Part shown: positions 46,775 through 57,351 of the stretch, piece after piece
How positions within the stretch are numbered: position 1 is the stretch's first letter
Layout of the letters: each line of letters begins with the position of its first letter
NCBI RefSeq assembly: GCF_000615975.1
Contig: NZ_BAMP01000014.1
Location: 1 to 64,000 of the forward strand
Length of the DNA stretch: 64,000 bases
Direction of reading: 5' to 3'
DNA from: Nitratireductor aquibiodomus NL21 = JCM 21793
GTDB lineage: Bacteria > Pseudomonadota > Alphaproteobacteria > Rhizobiales > Rhizobiaceae
Program-made: the position numbers and the translations under genes
Notes under the pieces: model-generated
Seen by the model: the letters and a program-made list of their open reading frames with translations, nothing else
Databases searched by the model: none
What the model was told of the DNA's origin: nothing

Positions 46775-47578
46775 TCAAAGCACGTCCGTGAAACCGGGGC
46801 GTAGCTTACGAAATATCCAGTGACCGACAACGAGCACCGACACGCCGAATACGAAGGGGACCAGCAGCTTCGGCCAAACAGGTTCGATAGTACCCAGAAC
46901 CGCTAAACGTGCTGTCTCGGTCAGATAATAAAACGGGTTAAAGGTGAGAATGAGGTGCCGCACGATGGCCGGCGCTCCTTCAAGCATTGAAGGCGGGTAC
47001 AAGATGGGGGTTAACCAAAACAACATTGTCACGAAAATCGGAACCGCCTGCGACATATCTGGGACGTAAACCGAGATCGCTGCTACAATGTAGCTCACAC
47101 CTAGTGTTAAGATGACCGTGCACGCTGTAACAAAGATGAAGAGAACAGCTGAGGTGGAAGGAATGATATCGTTAGCCACCATTGAAGCGATCCCAAGTGA
47201 TATCACCACCAGCTGAGTCACAGCAGCGGAGGCCAGCGGCAGAATAGGAATGATCCACGCGGGGAAACCGACACGTGTTCTTAACAGGTAGGAGTACTCG
47301 CGGACGATGCCCGCAGATCTAGGTACCGCCTCAGCAAACAATATCCACTGTGACAGGGCGATGAAGTAGAAGACCGTGAACGGAACATCTGCGTAACGAT
47401 CCCCCATTCGCCCCCGCATCATCATCGAGAACACAACGATGTTGATCAAGGCGTATACCAACGGAACACCGATCGTCCAGACGAACCCAAAGTATGATGC
47501 CGCATATCGGTTGCTTAGGTCACGCCTCGCAAGTACCCAAGCCAAGTGCAGATCGTTAATTCTAGTGCCTTGCCACAT
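46775..47578 (-). CDS. Polysaccharide ABC exporter permease (Wzm/ABC-2 type)
   Basis: A 267-residue inner-membrane protein with six helices of the ABC2 family (ARRDLSNRYAASYFGFVWTI; MLFWLTPILYPPSML; FNPFYYLTETARLAVLG). It forms the channel with the Wzt-type ATPase. First gene of the minus-strand pair; divergent from the methyltransferase across a 186-base spacer with no clear operator. Confidence 0.92.
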   Translation of the reverse strand: MWQGTRINDLHLAWVLARRDLSNRYAASYFGFVWTIGVPLVYALINIVVFSMMMRGRMGDRYADVPFTVFYFIALSQWILFAEAVPRSAGIVREYSYLLRTRVGFPAWIIPILPLASAAVTQLVVISLGIASMVANDIIPSTSAVLFIFVTACTVILTLGVSYIVAAISVYVPDMSQAVPIFVTMLFWLTPILYPPSMLEGAPAIVRHLILTFNPFYYLTETARLAVLGTIEPVWPKLLVPFVFGVSVLVVGHWIFRKLRPGFTDVL

Positions 47579-47764
47579 GAAATCCTATATCGTTATCATT
47601 GAGATACGCGCCACTTGAGGCAGCAATGTGCATTACGGCATTCCTGCAGATCCGGCAATAGCAGCGCTGGATTGGTCGGTGTCCAACCACGCCTTGCCAA
47701 CCAGACGCCCTTTGTCTAAACGTGCACGCAGATACCGAGCCTGCAAATGGGGCGATCAGAATAG

Positions 47765-48724
47765 ATGAAGACGATACTACGCAAAGCTTCTACGCCAGTG
47801 CTTCGACCACTTTGGCGCCGCGTTTGGCACCGAATTCAGTTTCGTATGAACGAACTGCTTGAACCTCGTTTCCAGTCACTCGAGTCGCGGCTTTCTAAGC
47901 TTGAGATGTCAACTGAGAAGGCAAGCGGGCATTTACTGAATAGCCTTCGAGGCGTCTCCAACACACTTCTGAAAACTCAACAAGAGGTGGAGAAACTAAA
48001 GAATCAGCAAGATGCAAGCGCTTTCCTAATGGGTCAGACTGCTATCAAAAACCTGCAAGTGGCACAGCGCAATCTGGAGCATCGCATTGAGTTTGTAAGG
48101 CGCGAAATCTTGTACGAATTCAAGTATGGCTGGGATGCAAGAAATACCGGTCAGTACGATGACAACGCATCGTCAGAGACAGCCAAAGAAATAGCATGGC
48201 AGATAAAGAACCAAAACAAGGTAGCCGACTTCGCCAACGCACTCAGATTGAACCTTGGTTGTGGGCTTAAGCCCCTAGCGGATCATGTCAACATCGACGT
48301 ACGGGATCTTCCAGGGGTGGATGTCGTGGCTGCCGTTGACAACCTCCCTTTCGAAGAGAACACAGTTCACTCGATCTCCAGTTCTCACCTCATAGAGCAC
48401 TTCCCCCAGGAACGCCTAGTGCGACGGCTTCTTCCGTATTGGAAATCACTGCTTCGCCCAGGCGGCACTTTTCATGCGGTCGTTCCTGACTGTGCAGCCA
48501 TGATAAACCACGCCAGCTCGGGGGAGCTTACCTTCCAGGAGTTCAGAGAGGTCATTTTTGGCTCTCAAGATTATGCTGGAGACTACCACTACAACGCTCT
48601 TACTCCCGATAGTTTTTCAAAGTTACTTCGCGAAGCAGGATTTGAGAAGATTCAGATCGCTGCCGAAGGTCGTCGGAATGGCCTCTGCTATGAGTTTGAA
48701 ATTAAATGTCTGAAGCCAAACTGA
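47765..48724 (+). CDS. Coiled-coil SAM-dependent methyltransferase
   Basis: A 319-residue protein. Residues about 30-110 form a coiled coil (FQSLESRLSKLE; LLKTQQEVEKLKNQQ; AQRNLEHRIEFVRREI). The C-terminal half is a class I methyltransferase: LNLGCGLKPLADHVNIDVRD, VVAAVDNLPFEENTVHSISS and the post-motif LRPGGTFHAVVPD. Next to a Wzm/Wzt exporter with a glycan-recognising C-terminus, a methyltransferase attached to a coiled coil recalls the chain terminator/ruler WbdD, though domain order differs and no kinase domain is seen. The 3' end overlaps the glycosyltransferase gene by 19 bases. Confidence 0.85.
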   Translation: MKTILRKASTPVLRPLWRRVWHRIQFRMNELLEPRFQSLESRLSKLEMSTEKASGHLLNSLRGVSNTLLKTQQEVEKLKNQQDASAFLMGQTAIKNLQVAQRNLEHRIEFVRREILYEFKYGWDARNTGQYDDNASSETAKEIAWQIKNQNKVADFANALRLNLGCGLKPLADHVNIDVRDLPGVDVVAAVDNLPFEENTVHSISSSHLIEHFPQERLVRRLLPYWKSLLRPGGTFHAVVPDCAAMINHASSGELTFQEFREVIFGSQDYAGDYHYNALTPDSFSKLLREAGFEKIQIAAEGRRNGLCYEFEIKCLKPN

Positions 48725-50945
48725 GAAATCCTGAACGCAACAGCGGCATCAGGCGAGTTTCCATAATTATCAATACTGATGGCCGTGCTCATACCATCCG
48801 GACCACGCTAAGCAGCCTTTTTCATATTAACTATCCTTCGTTCGAGGTTTGCGTCGTTGTAGGCCCTACCGAGGACGGCACTCGCGAACTGCTGTCAGAG
48901 TTTGCAAACAAGTTAAAGTTAATCGATTGCCCCGTTCGCAACTTATCTGTGTCGAGAAATCTGGCATTGCCGCTGCATCAGGAGAGATCGTCGCATTCAT
49001 AGATGATGACGCCGTTCCTGAGCCCGAATGGCTAACTGAGCTTGTCAGCAGCTATGATGATCCTTCGGTCGGGGCTGCAGGCGGTTTCGTCTACGACAAC
49101 ACCGGGACGCGGTTTCAGACCACCTATATGACAGTCAACAGACTGGGGTATCCTACTGTCTGGGACAGGGCCTGCCCTGAATATAATTTTCCATTCAGTA
49201 GCGAACTTCCACACCTACTCGGTACTAATTCGTCGTTTCTGCGCGAAGCGCTACTCGCCATCGGCGGCTTTGATGAGGAGTACGAGTACTTCCTTGACGA
49301 GACCGATGTCCTGTGCCGGTTGGTGGACCAAGGTTTTAGGATTGTTCAGCGCGATGACGCATTCGTACACCACAAGTTCGCATCCAGTGCGCTTCGCGAT
49401 CACAAGAGCATTGTGAGAAACTGGTATCCGCTCATCAAAAATCGGGTTTACTTCGCGCTTAGGAACGGTACTGCTCACTATGATTTCCGAGATTGCATCA
49501 AAGCTGGCCTTGATGACGCCCGGGCATGGGAACAAGGTGTGCATGGGGGGGTGCAGGAAGGACTTTACACCACGGACGAGGTGGAACACTTTCATTCTCA
49601 AGCCTCAAATGCGCTTTCTGACGGCATTGCGAGAGCAAAATTGCCGAGAAAACTCCTGACGCTTCTCCCAGATGGCGTCGAGCAGCCGACATTTCTTCCC
49701 TTCCCCGCCATTCGGAGGAAAGATAGGATGTCGATTGCATTCATCAGTCAAGATTTTCCACCGGGCCAAAATGGCGGCATAGCTAGGTACATTGACCAAC
49801 TGGCCAAGACGCTCGGAAATGATGGGCATGATATATTCGTCATTACAAAAAGTTCTGACTTCCACCGTGTCGACTACCAGGACGACATTTGGGTACACCG
49901 CCTGTTTCCCAAGCACTACGAAGTTCCAGTTTCATCAGGTGACCTTGCGATACCGCAGCATATCTGGAACTGGTCAAAGACCGCTTGTGAGGAGGTAAAG
50001 CGCATTTCGGGACGGCGGAACATAGACGTCGTTTACGCACCGATCTGGGACTGCGAAGGGATTGCGTTCATTGAAGAAGATGGTCCTCCCTTAATCACAT
50101 CTCTGCAGACCACATTGACTCACTGGTTGAACAGTTATCCTGAGCGCCGAGAAGATGCGTCATGGATGCAAATGTTTGGAAATCCGATCTTGAGTTTGGA
50201 AAAGCGACTAATCGAGAAGAGTTGGGGGCTTCACTCAATTAGTCAAGCTATAGCAAACGATGTGGCGTCCATCTTCGGCGTCGATTATGGAAAGCGCTTG
50301 CTGGTTGCTCCGATTGGCCTGGACGACTGGGGCAGTGACACGACCGAGGCTGCGCACTCAAACGTCAAGATCCTCTTTGTCGGCCGCCTAGAGGCACGGA
50401 AAGGGATTGATGTCCTGCTAAGCGCAGCACCTGCCGTTTTAGCAGCCTATCCTAATGCCACACTTGACATCGTTGGTGACGATAGCATCAGAGCTAAAGA
50501 GTCGACGTTCCGTGAGCTTTTCGCAGCTAGCGATGTACCTAATGAAATACGCCGACGGATTCATTTCCACGGTAGATGTGACGAAGAAGCACTTAGAGAT
50601 TTTTATAGGGCGTGCGACATATTCGTCGCGCCTTCACGGTATGAATCTTTCGGCCTTATATCACTTGAGGCTATGATGTGTTCCAAACCGGTAGTCGCTT
50701 GTAGGACAGGCGGCATGCCAGAGGTAGTCATAGACGGAGAGACTGGCATATTGGCTGAGCCGGGCGAGGCTGAGTCTCTAGCGGCAGCTCTGAGCCGGCT
50801 CCTTGACAATCCATCACTACGGAAGCAACTTGGAGCGGCTGGCCGGGCGCGGTACGAGAAACTGTTTACTAGCGAGATGATGGCAGCACAGTTGGCCCCT
50901 CTTCTCGACCGAGCGTGTTCGCGCCGAGAAGCGAGGGACTGTTAG
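48706..50945 (+). pseudogene. Bifunctional GT2-GT4 glycosyltransferase, one frame break
   Basis: The N-terminal GT2 domain begins RRVSIIINTDGRAHTIRTTL and carries the metal motif IVAFIDDDAVPEPEWL. The C-terminal GT4 domain begins MSIAFISQDFPPGQNGGIAR and has the sugar-nucleotide site APSRYESFGLISLEAMMCS. The frame breaks near 48960 between NLSVSRN and SGIAAASGE; one extra base restores 746 codons. A single chain with two transferases suggests a processive repeat-building enzyme for the exported glycan. The gene overlaps the preceding methyltransferase. Either artefact or recent inactivation. Confidence 0.87.
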
Positions 50946-51077
50946 GGATTTTGTTTTGTGTTTGAAGCGTAAGCGTCCGGTGACACTCCCTTTTCGATTT
51001 TGGTTCTTCGGTTGAAGTTTCGGAATTAGATACGTCATTAATTCCGTAACGAAGGTGATCGATGAGGCAAGCTGTCA

Positions 51078-51152
51078 ATGGCCTTCGGAGCCCTTAACGG
51101 CGACGGCGGTGAAAAACGCCTGAACGTCGCCGTCACGCGTGGACGAGCCGAG
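51078..51152 (+). pseudogene. Remnant of a superfamily I helicase C-terminus
   Basis: The 25 codons MAFGALNGDGGEKRLNVAVT plus RGRAE match helicase motif VI of large SF1 DNA/RNA helicases (FGPLNxDGGERRLNVAITRAR). No other part of that gene is present; surrounding sequence (50946-51254) has no other coding signal. It marks the right edge of the polysaccharide block. Confidence 0.65.
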
Positions 51153-51254
51153 CCCATATCGCGCAGGGGCCACACTCGGCGTTGTAAATGCGCGTGGACG
51201 GTAGTGTGTGTGGATTCGCACCGAATACCGGTGCCAACTCTCCTTGCAATTACC

Positions 51255-54200
51255 CTAGAATTCCACCTTCAGGCCGAGTTGCCCGCCCAGAGCATTCCTG
51301 CTCTGATCCCCCAGCCCGATATCATATTTCAAGTTTGCGAAGACCGATGTGGTGTTATCAAGTTTGGCAGCGACACCGGCATTGAGCTCCAGATAGCTCG
51401 CTTTCTGGTCCCCCGACAATTGCCACTGGTTGAAACGCGCCTCGTTCCTGTGGCTCCAGGTGTGCCAGAAATTAACACCTGCATGCAGCGTGTACTCACT
51501 TTTCTCTCTGACAACATGGCGTTCAACGCGAGCCCCCAGACGCCCCGTCAGTTCTGAAATGGAGCCGTATTGGATGCGTGAGTACCCATCATTCGCGTCA
51601 TCCAGCCGAACACGGCGCCAGATCAACTGAGCCTGCGGTTCAATCGACCAGTTCTCTGCAAAATCGAAACGCTGCCCCGCTTCGATCGAGGCAGCAAGCC
51701 CGACGCCCCTGACATCGGAGGTAACGCCACGGTCCGAAGAGACATCGCCTCGGATCAAATCAACGAGACCGATCGCATCAATATAGCCGCCGGAGGGCGT
51801 TGTACGGGTCCAGTATCCTCCCATATGAAACGAACGCAGGTCCATGGTCCCGGTCCTCACCTGGTTCTCCAGAAGCACGTTCCGTGAACCTTGCCCATCC
51901 CCTGACCAATACCTGCAAAAATGCCCAGCTGGTCCAGAGCGCCGTTTTCATGAAGCACGCCGGCGAGGTCGGTACCGACCTGAAATCCGGCAATGCGACC
52001 CTCAAAGCGCGGCTGCATGTTGAAGGAACTGTCAGCGAGAATACCGTCTTGCTGAAAGCCCGTGCCCTGAGCAAAAAAGCGCGTCCAGAGCGGCGTGTAT
52101 TCCTCTTTCGCTGGATCGAGCAGGCGCTGGTCACCCCGCCGTTCATGAAAGGTGCCTATCTCGGCAAGGCCTATGCGATAGGCGAGTTCAGGCGCCATTA
52201 TATGACCAGGCACTTCTGGCCTTAGCACCGGATCAATGACACGGGAGCGCAGATACCAGTTCTCCCCTGCGCCTCCTGCATCCCCCCTGAAAAGCAGGTA
52301 CTCGAACGGACCTGCCGCGATGGGGCCCGAAGCATAGAATGCATTGGCCGCGGTCGTACCGCCGTTTACCGCTTCGACAACCAGAATTCCGTCGCCGGAT
52401 GTGAGATCTCCCGAGCCGCCGGCATTGCTGACCGCGATGCCACTGCCACCAATGGCGGAACCGCCATCGACAATGAGCCTGTCCGAGGGGGCGCCGTCAC
52501 TTTCAAGAACGGTATCAAGTGCAAGCACCCCTCCCGCGCCGATATAGTTTCCCGTGCCACCGGGTGTGACGGTAAGTGTGCTATCCGGGCTTCCCTGAAC
52601 CAGCGAAACCGTGCCGGCATTCCACAGATCCCCCATGACGGTGAAAGACGGCTCAACGAACCTGAGAACGCTGCCGCCGTTCACCAGAAGACCGTTCTGC
52701 GGAGCTCCGCCATTGCCCACCAGAAGACTGGAACCAGAAAGACCAAGGTCTACCCCGCCGAGCAGAGAGATACGCTCCCAGTTGATCAGGAGGCCTGCGT
52801 CCAGGTTCGGGTGCCCCCGACGAAATTCAGGTTATCGACGTAGCCGTCGCCCGGGCCGATATCGTCACCGCCATCGAAGAGGGTCACGCCGGAAACATCA
52901 GCCGTCCCTTCCACCCTCAACGTGTCGGAGCCATCCCCCAACACCAGGCGCCCGGTTGTCTCGCTTGCCGGCGCGAGCGTCACACTGTCATTCCCGTCAT
53001 TGGTGAGAATGTCGCCCTGTATCAGGCCGCGGCTGACCACCGTGATGTCACCCGCCTCATCAAGAAGGGCGACACCGGAAAGCGCTCCGACCTGCCCGGT
53101 CTCAGACACATCCAGCGTACCCGAAGCGCCAATCGTGTGAATGCCCGCCGCATTTCCGGAACCACCCTGAACCAGACCTCCAATATCAAGATCGAAGGTT
53201 CCGCCCAGAACAGTGGCATGGACACCGTCGGCATCCGCTCCGCCTGTCATAACCCGCCCACCGGGGCCCTGCTGGATAACTACGTCCCCGGAGATCGACA
53301 CACCATAAAGGCCATGCGCTTCATCCCCCGTCGTTTCGACAAGGCCACCGGACTGTATGATCCTCGTGGTGCCCGACCCAGCCGAGAGCGCGAGGATACC
53401 GGCGCTGTTCTGATACAGTCCACCGGCCGTGCCACCGGTCGTGCGGATGGTTCCGCCGGTCTGAAAGACGCTTGCGTCTGCGCCCGAGAACACACCCGTC
53501 TGCGACACAATGCCGGATGAGCCATCCCCATTGGCATTCACAACGCCACCCGTCATCGTGACGGTTGAATCTCCGGCGAAGAAGAAGACATCCGTGTAGG
53601 CAACGATACCATCGGCGTTTTCTCCGTTGGTGGTTACACTCCCCCCGCTCATCAGCACCGAGGCCTGGCCATAGCCCCCATTGACCAGCGCATAGAGGCC
53701 CTCAGCATCATCAGCGCTGCCGTCTGCACCGGTGACGACAACGCCGCCAAGGAGCTCTACCCTGGCATTGCCAGACGAGGACTTCGCCTCAATGGCGTTG
53801 GAACCATCTCCGTTCGTCCGCACCGTCGCACCGGGGTTGTTCAATATGATAAGAGCATTTCCGTCCGCCGCCCCGGAGCCAGCCGCGGGCTGAACGAAGA
53901 CCTTTCCGCCATCTTCCGCCACAATCCCGCGCGCCATGTCTGCTGTCGTCAGAATGGAAACAGACTGGCCGTTGAGGTTGATGACTGCGTTCGGTCCCTC
54001 CGCGGAGAGCCCGTCATCTCCGGTCACGGAAGCATAGGCCCCCTTCACGGACGCGGAGCCTCCGTTCCTCACGACCATTCCCATGGCCGACGCAGACAAG
54101 GCAGATAGCGATGCGTCACCGTTCACGACAAAGACCGCACCACTGCCGTCGACGAGAATGCCGATGAGATTGGAGCCTGCAGATGTGAGGTGGCCGGAAA

Positions 54201-54561
54201 GCCCACCCTGGAAAAGAATGGAACTGTTCGGGTCCGTTGCACGTATCAGCCGGCTCACCGAACCACTTCCCAATGCGGAGACCATGGGCGCGGTCAGGGT
54301 AAGCTGACCGCCCGTGCCGGCGATTACAGGCGAAACCGATGCATGATTGAGACTGCTTGCAGGACTCGAGCAGACAGAACCATTGGTTGCCACCGCTCGC
54401 GGCCCTCCAGGTGGAACGCTACACCACGCAAAGGCATCTGATCCGAACACGCTGAAAAGAGCCGTAGAGCCCACTAGAATCGCGTAACGCCGTAAATTGC
54501 ACCGCCTACGTGTCACGGACAGTGTGAAAAGCCTTGCCCCACTTGTGACATCGACAACCAT
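51255..54561 (-). pseudogene. Large autotransporter adhesin, two frame breaks
   Basis: A type V autotransporter. A long basic N-terminus with signal helix (YAILVGSTALFSVFGSDAFA), a Gly/Ser/Thr-rich beta-helix passenger with repeats such as GGSVTTNGENADGIVAY and GGVVNANGDGSSGIVSQ, and a C-terminal 12-strand beta-barrel ending LGLKVEF. The ATG at 54559-54561 has a GGGGTGGG site. Frames change near 52801 (RTW/DAGLLINWERISLL) and near 51879 (GKVHGT/VLLENQV); adding one base at each gives 1102 residues exactly. Likely a surface adhesin or pertactin-like protein. Confidence 0.85.
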
Positions 54562-55102
54562 AATCCCACCCCTCGAAACAGGTGAACTCCATCCTTCAAA
54601 CATAGCCGCCATATGAGATTCGTCCACCGTCCAAATAGGAAGCGCTCTCCTTCCTCATTGACATCCGCAATCACAGTCAACCGAGCAGGCACTCCGAAAG
54701 TTCAGGCGCGCACCGAACCTCGAGAATGAAGTACACCATCCGTAATCGCTATAAAAGACCATTAAGTAAACATAAATATCCTTCACCGCGTGAAGATGAG
54801 CTTCGCTCATGATTGCTTTGATTTTGAATTGGAATTTTGGAGACGCTCCATGCCAATTTCACCCAATCGAGGTAACAGCCGGGATATTTTTTGGGTTTCT
54901 ATATAATCCATTCTGTTACCCTCGATTGGGTGAGATTTTGAATTTTTTTTGATAAGATTGATAAAATTGTAAAAAAGGAAACAAGAATCCCTTCACACAG
55001 TGAAGGGGAGCTACGCTCATTTTTGATGATTTTGTATTTTTTTATAAATATAGAATATCGATAATCCTTAACTCTTATTGTCCCCACACCCATATACAAC
55101 TT
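54562..55102. repeat. AT-rich non-coding region with paired hairpin repeats and an inverted repeat
   Basis: Two related copies of a double hairpin occur: 54781-54811 (CTTCAC-CGC-GTGAAG then ATGAGC-TTC-GCTCAT) and 54988-55020 (CCCTTCAC-ACA-GTGAAGGG then GAGC-TAC-GCTC). Loops differ while stems are kept. Between them a 20/21-base inverted repeat (54859-54878 and 54913-54933, TCACCCAATCGAGGTAACAG) could form a long stem. GC is far lower than the genome average. No coding frame was accepted. A non-coding RNA or a small mobile element is possible. Confidence 0.55.
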
Positions 55103-55375
55103 TTACGGATTTTCATTTTCTTCAAACCTTTCCGAAGCCCCCTCCCCAACCGGCTCGGATTGGCAAGACGCATAGTAATCCGCTGAGCTCTCAGCAATCC
55201 CCACCATCCTTGTCGGATAGCATTTCGGGCGCGCCTCCAAATCGCCACCCGGCCGCTCCTGATCCGGCGCAGAAGGCTGCGGAATCCAGTCGAATTGGTC
55301 GTCGGCAGATACTGGACCGACGAACACCGTTGCGAGCAGCAGCACCAATATTTGCCGCCTTACCCAATCCACCAT
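55103..55375 (-). CDS. Small secreted hypothetical protein
   Basis: A 90-residue product with a signal peptide (RRQILVLLLATVFVGPVSA) and a short acidic mature part containing two Cys. It follows the HTH gene by 8 bases on the same strand. No family recognised. Confidence 0.55.
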   Translation of the reverse strand: MVDWVRRQILVLLLATVFVGPVSADDQFDWIPQPSAPDQERPGGDLEARPKCYPTRMVGIAESSADYYASCQSEPVGEGASERFEENENP

Positions 55376-55383
55376 TCAGCACC

Positions 55384-55629
55384 TCATTCAGAGTGCGGCT
55401 CCCACATGGAAAGCCCCAACGCTATCGCCGTACAAGCGTATCCAATATGCGCCGGTGCGCCTTCTCTACGGTACTTCGCAACGGTTGCTCTGGATATCTG
55501 CAAAATTGTTGCGGCGCGACGATCGCTGAAGCCGACATGCTTCAGCCATGCCTCGAATTGCGCTGCGGACATCGCGACACGACGTTGCCTTCGCATTGAT
55601 GATTGCTTTGCAGACGCCGAGATATTCAC
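55384..55629 (-). CDS. Small helix-turn-helix DNA-binding protein
   Basis: An 81-residue protein with a basic N-terminus and an HTH pattern (FSDRRAATILQISRATVAKY, then RREGAPAHIGYACTAIALGL). It resembles small phage/ICE-type regulators found in rhizobial accessory regions. Partners unknown. Confidence 0.65.
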   Translation of the reverse strand: MNISASAKQSSMRRQRRVAMSAAQFEAWLKHVGFSDRRAATILQISRATVAKYRREGAPAHIGYACTAIALGLSMWEPHSE

Positions 55630-55641
55630 CCCACATCCTTC

Positions 55642-56625
55642 CTAGACGATTTGATAATTCAAGCGCTCGCACCAAACGTCTCCACGTGCCGACAAGCGCT
55701 CTATGATTTTCTCAATCTCTTGGGGTGATGGATACCGATTGGCCTGACCGCGACACTCATCGAGGAACCAGCCAAGACGGCCCAGCCGCGTGAACTTCAG
55801 CAACAGGCGTTCAGGCTGCTGCGCCTGGTAATAGAAGGCGACACCCGCCTGCACATCGAGGCATGCGGAATAGAATTGATCATGATCGGTCAGGCAGTTT
55901 TCAAGTTCGCGAGCTATTCGTGCGAGCTCGGCTGAGGTTTTGACAGGCACAAGCCCATCAACCAGCCATGGAGCCTCGGGGAACGGCAATGCTGCGATCA
56001 TCTTGCGAAGGACACCAAAAGGACTGCTCGAACCCGAAACCGCATTGAGAACGGATTGATCGCCTGTCAGCGCAGCAACACGCCGCCCCAGCCAACAGAT
56101 TTCGGCGACCTGAAACAGCGGCGCATTGCTTCGAAGCGCGTGACTGGCAAGACGCGCGGTGAACGGATCGGTCGGCAGCATGGCGATCTCAAAGACCATA
56201 CGCGGATCGATTTTTTGAGAGCGCTGTAGCACGCGGCTGAGGCTGTCCCGCCGGTTCATCGCCTGATATGCGGCACGGTAGAAACCCGGAGATTGCGAGC
56301 GCGGTCCGAGTTTGGATAGCAGTTGCACCATGCCCGGCGGACAATTGCCGTATACCTCGCGCAAAAGGTGTTTTCGCCGTGTTCTGGAAAGCCACCAACG
56401 CAATTCAGAATGGGGCGGTGACTGATCATCAAACGCAGCAATCACCGCATGCCAGACATGACGCTGCGCAGATGAAGCCAATAGATAGTCGGCAACAGTG
56501 TCGCCCTGCCAGATCGCCATGACCGACGGCGTGAAGTCACCGGCAATGAAACGCACGAGATCAGGAACAGGCCCTGTATCCGAGCCTGCCTTCAATAAGT
56601 GCTCTTGAACCATGGGCCAGAGCAT
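55642..56625 (-). CDS. Hypothetical protein (327 aa)
   Basis: A mostly helical, soluble protein with no recognised domain. Notable segments are RWWLSRTRRKHLLREVYGNC, MLPTDPFTARLASHALRSNA and QEIEKIIERLSARGDVWCER. Codon composition is consistent with coding. It lies just upstream of the HTH gene in the accessory region and may be cargo of a mobile element. Confidence 0.7.
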   Translation of the reverse strand: MLWPMVQEHLLKAGSDTGPVPDLVRFIAGDFTPSVMAIWQGDTVADYLLASSAQRHVWHAVIAAFDDQSPPHSELRWWLSRTRRKHLLREVYGNCPPGMVQLLSKLGPRSQSPGFYRAAYQAMNRRDSLSRVLQRSQKIDPRMVFEIAMLPTDPFTARLASHALRSNAPLFQVAEICWLGRRVAALTGDQSVLNAVSGSSSPFGVLRKMIAALPFPEAPWLVDGLVPVKTSAELARIARELENCLTDHDQFYSACLDVQAGVAFYYQAQQPERLLLKFTRLGRLGWFLDECRGQANRYPSPQEIEKIIERLSARGDVWCERLNYQIV

Positions 56626-56654
56626 CCGCTACGGCTCAAGTCAGCTCAACAACG

Positions 56655-56993
56655 TCAGTAGTAGTACCGCTTATTGCGGAACAGATACATCAGCAGATAG
56701 CCGGGAAGCCAAAGCCCGCTGGTGATCAACGACAGCAGAATGTGAATCCAGTGCGGGAACCTGCGAAGCCCTGCGCCCTCACCTGACGCCGACGATGATG
56801 CAGATGCCGCCGCTGCTCCACCACCAGCATTCATGAACACGTTCGGATTGCTGCGTTGCGATTTCAGCAGTTCCAGATCACGCATTTGCGGATCGAGGAT
56901 TTCACCGCAGTGGCGGCACTTCTTGGACTTCGGATTGATCGGTTCCGAGCAGTAGGGGCATTCGATTGTTGTTGCCTGAGACGTCTCTTGCAT
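56655..56993 (-). CDS. Zinc-ribbon membrane protein
   Basis: A 112-residue protein with an N-terminal zinc ribbon (ECPYCSEPINPKSKKCRHCG), an Ala/Ser-rich linker and a C-terminal hydrophobic helix (WIHILLSLITSGLWLPGYLL) before a basic tail. Function unknown. It precedes the 327-residue gene on the same strand with 29 bases between. Confidence 0.75.
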   Translation of the reverse strand: MQETSQATTIECPYCSEPINPKSKKCRHCGEILDPQMRDLELLKSQRSNPNVFMNAGGGAAAASASSSASGEGAGLRRFPHWIHILLSLITSGLWLPGYLLMYLFRNKRYYY

Positions 56994-57087
56994 TTGGCTC
57001 TCCTGAAAAAGCGACAGCGGGGCTTGCGCTTAATTTATGGTCCTATAATACGTGGTTTTATTCAAGTGCAAGTGATTGCTTCCGCCC

Positions 57088-57351
57088 ATGGATGTGCAAG
57101 AGCTTGTTGGTTGGAATTTGCGAAGGCTGCGTGTTGAGAGGAAAATCTCTCAGGACGAGCTTGCGTTGATCGCCAATGTCGAGCGCGCGTATGTCGGCTA
57201 TCTGGAGAGAGGCCGGCGCAATCCGACGATTGCAACACTGGATCGCCTTGCCGCTGCACTCGACGTGCACATATCGCAACTGTTCGCCAAGCCCGCTGAA
57301 GGCACACCAAGACCGGAACCGCTCAGGCCAGGTCGGCGAAAGGCGAGCTGA
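57088..57351 (+). CDS. XRE-family helix-turn-helix regulator
   Basis: An 87-residue protein with the Cro/C1 HTH (VGWNLRRLRVERKISQDELA; NVERAYVGYLERGRRNPTIA; LDRLAAALDVHISQLFA). Short XRE proteins of this type commonly control mobile elements. The ATG at 57088 is chosen because the HTH starts right after it. Divergent from the zinc-ribbon gene. Confidence 0.88.
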   Translation: MDVQELVGWNLRRLRVERKISQDELALIANVERAYVGYLERGRRNPTIATLDRLAAALDVHISQLFAKPAEGTPRPEPLRPGRRKAS

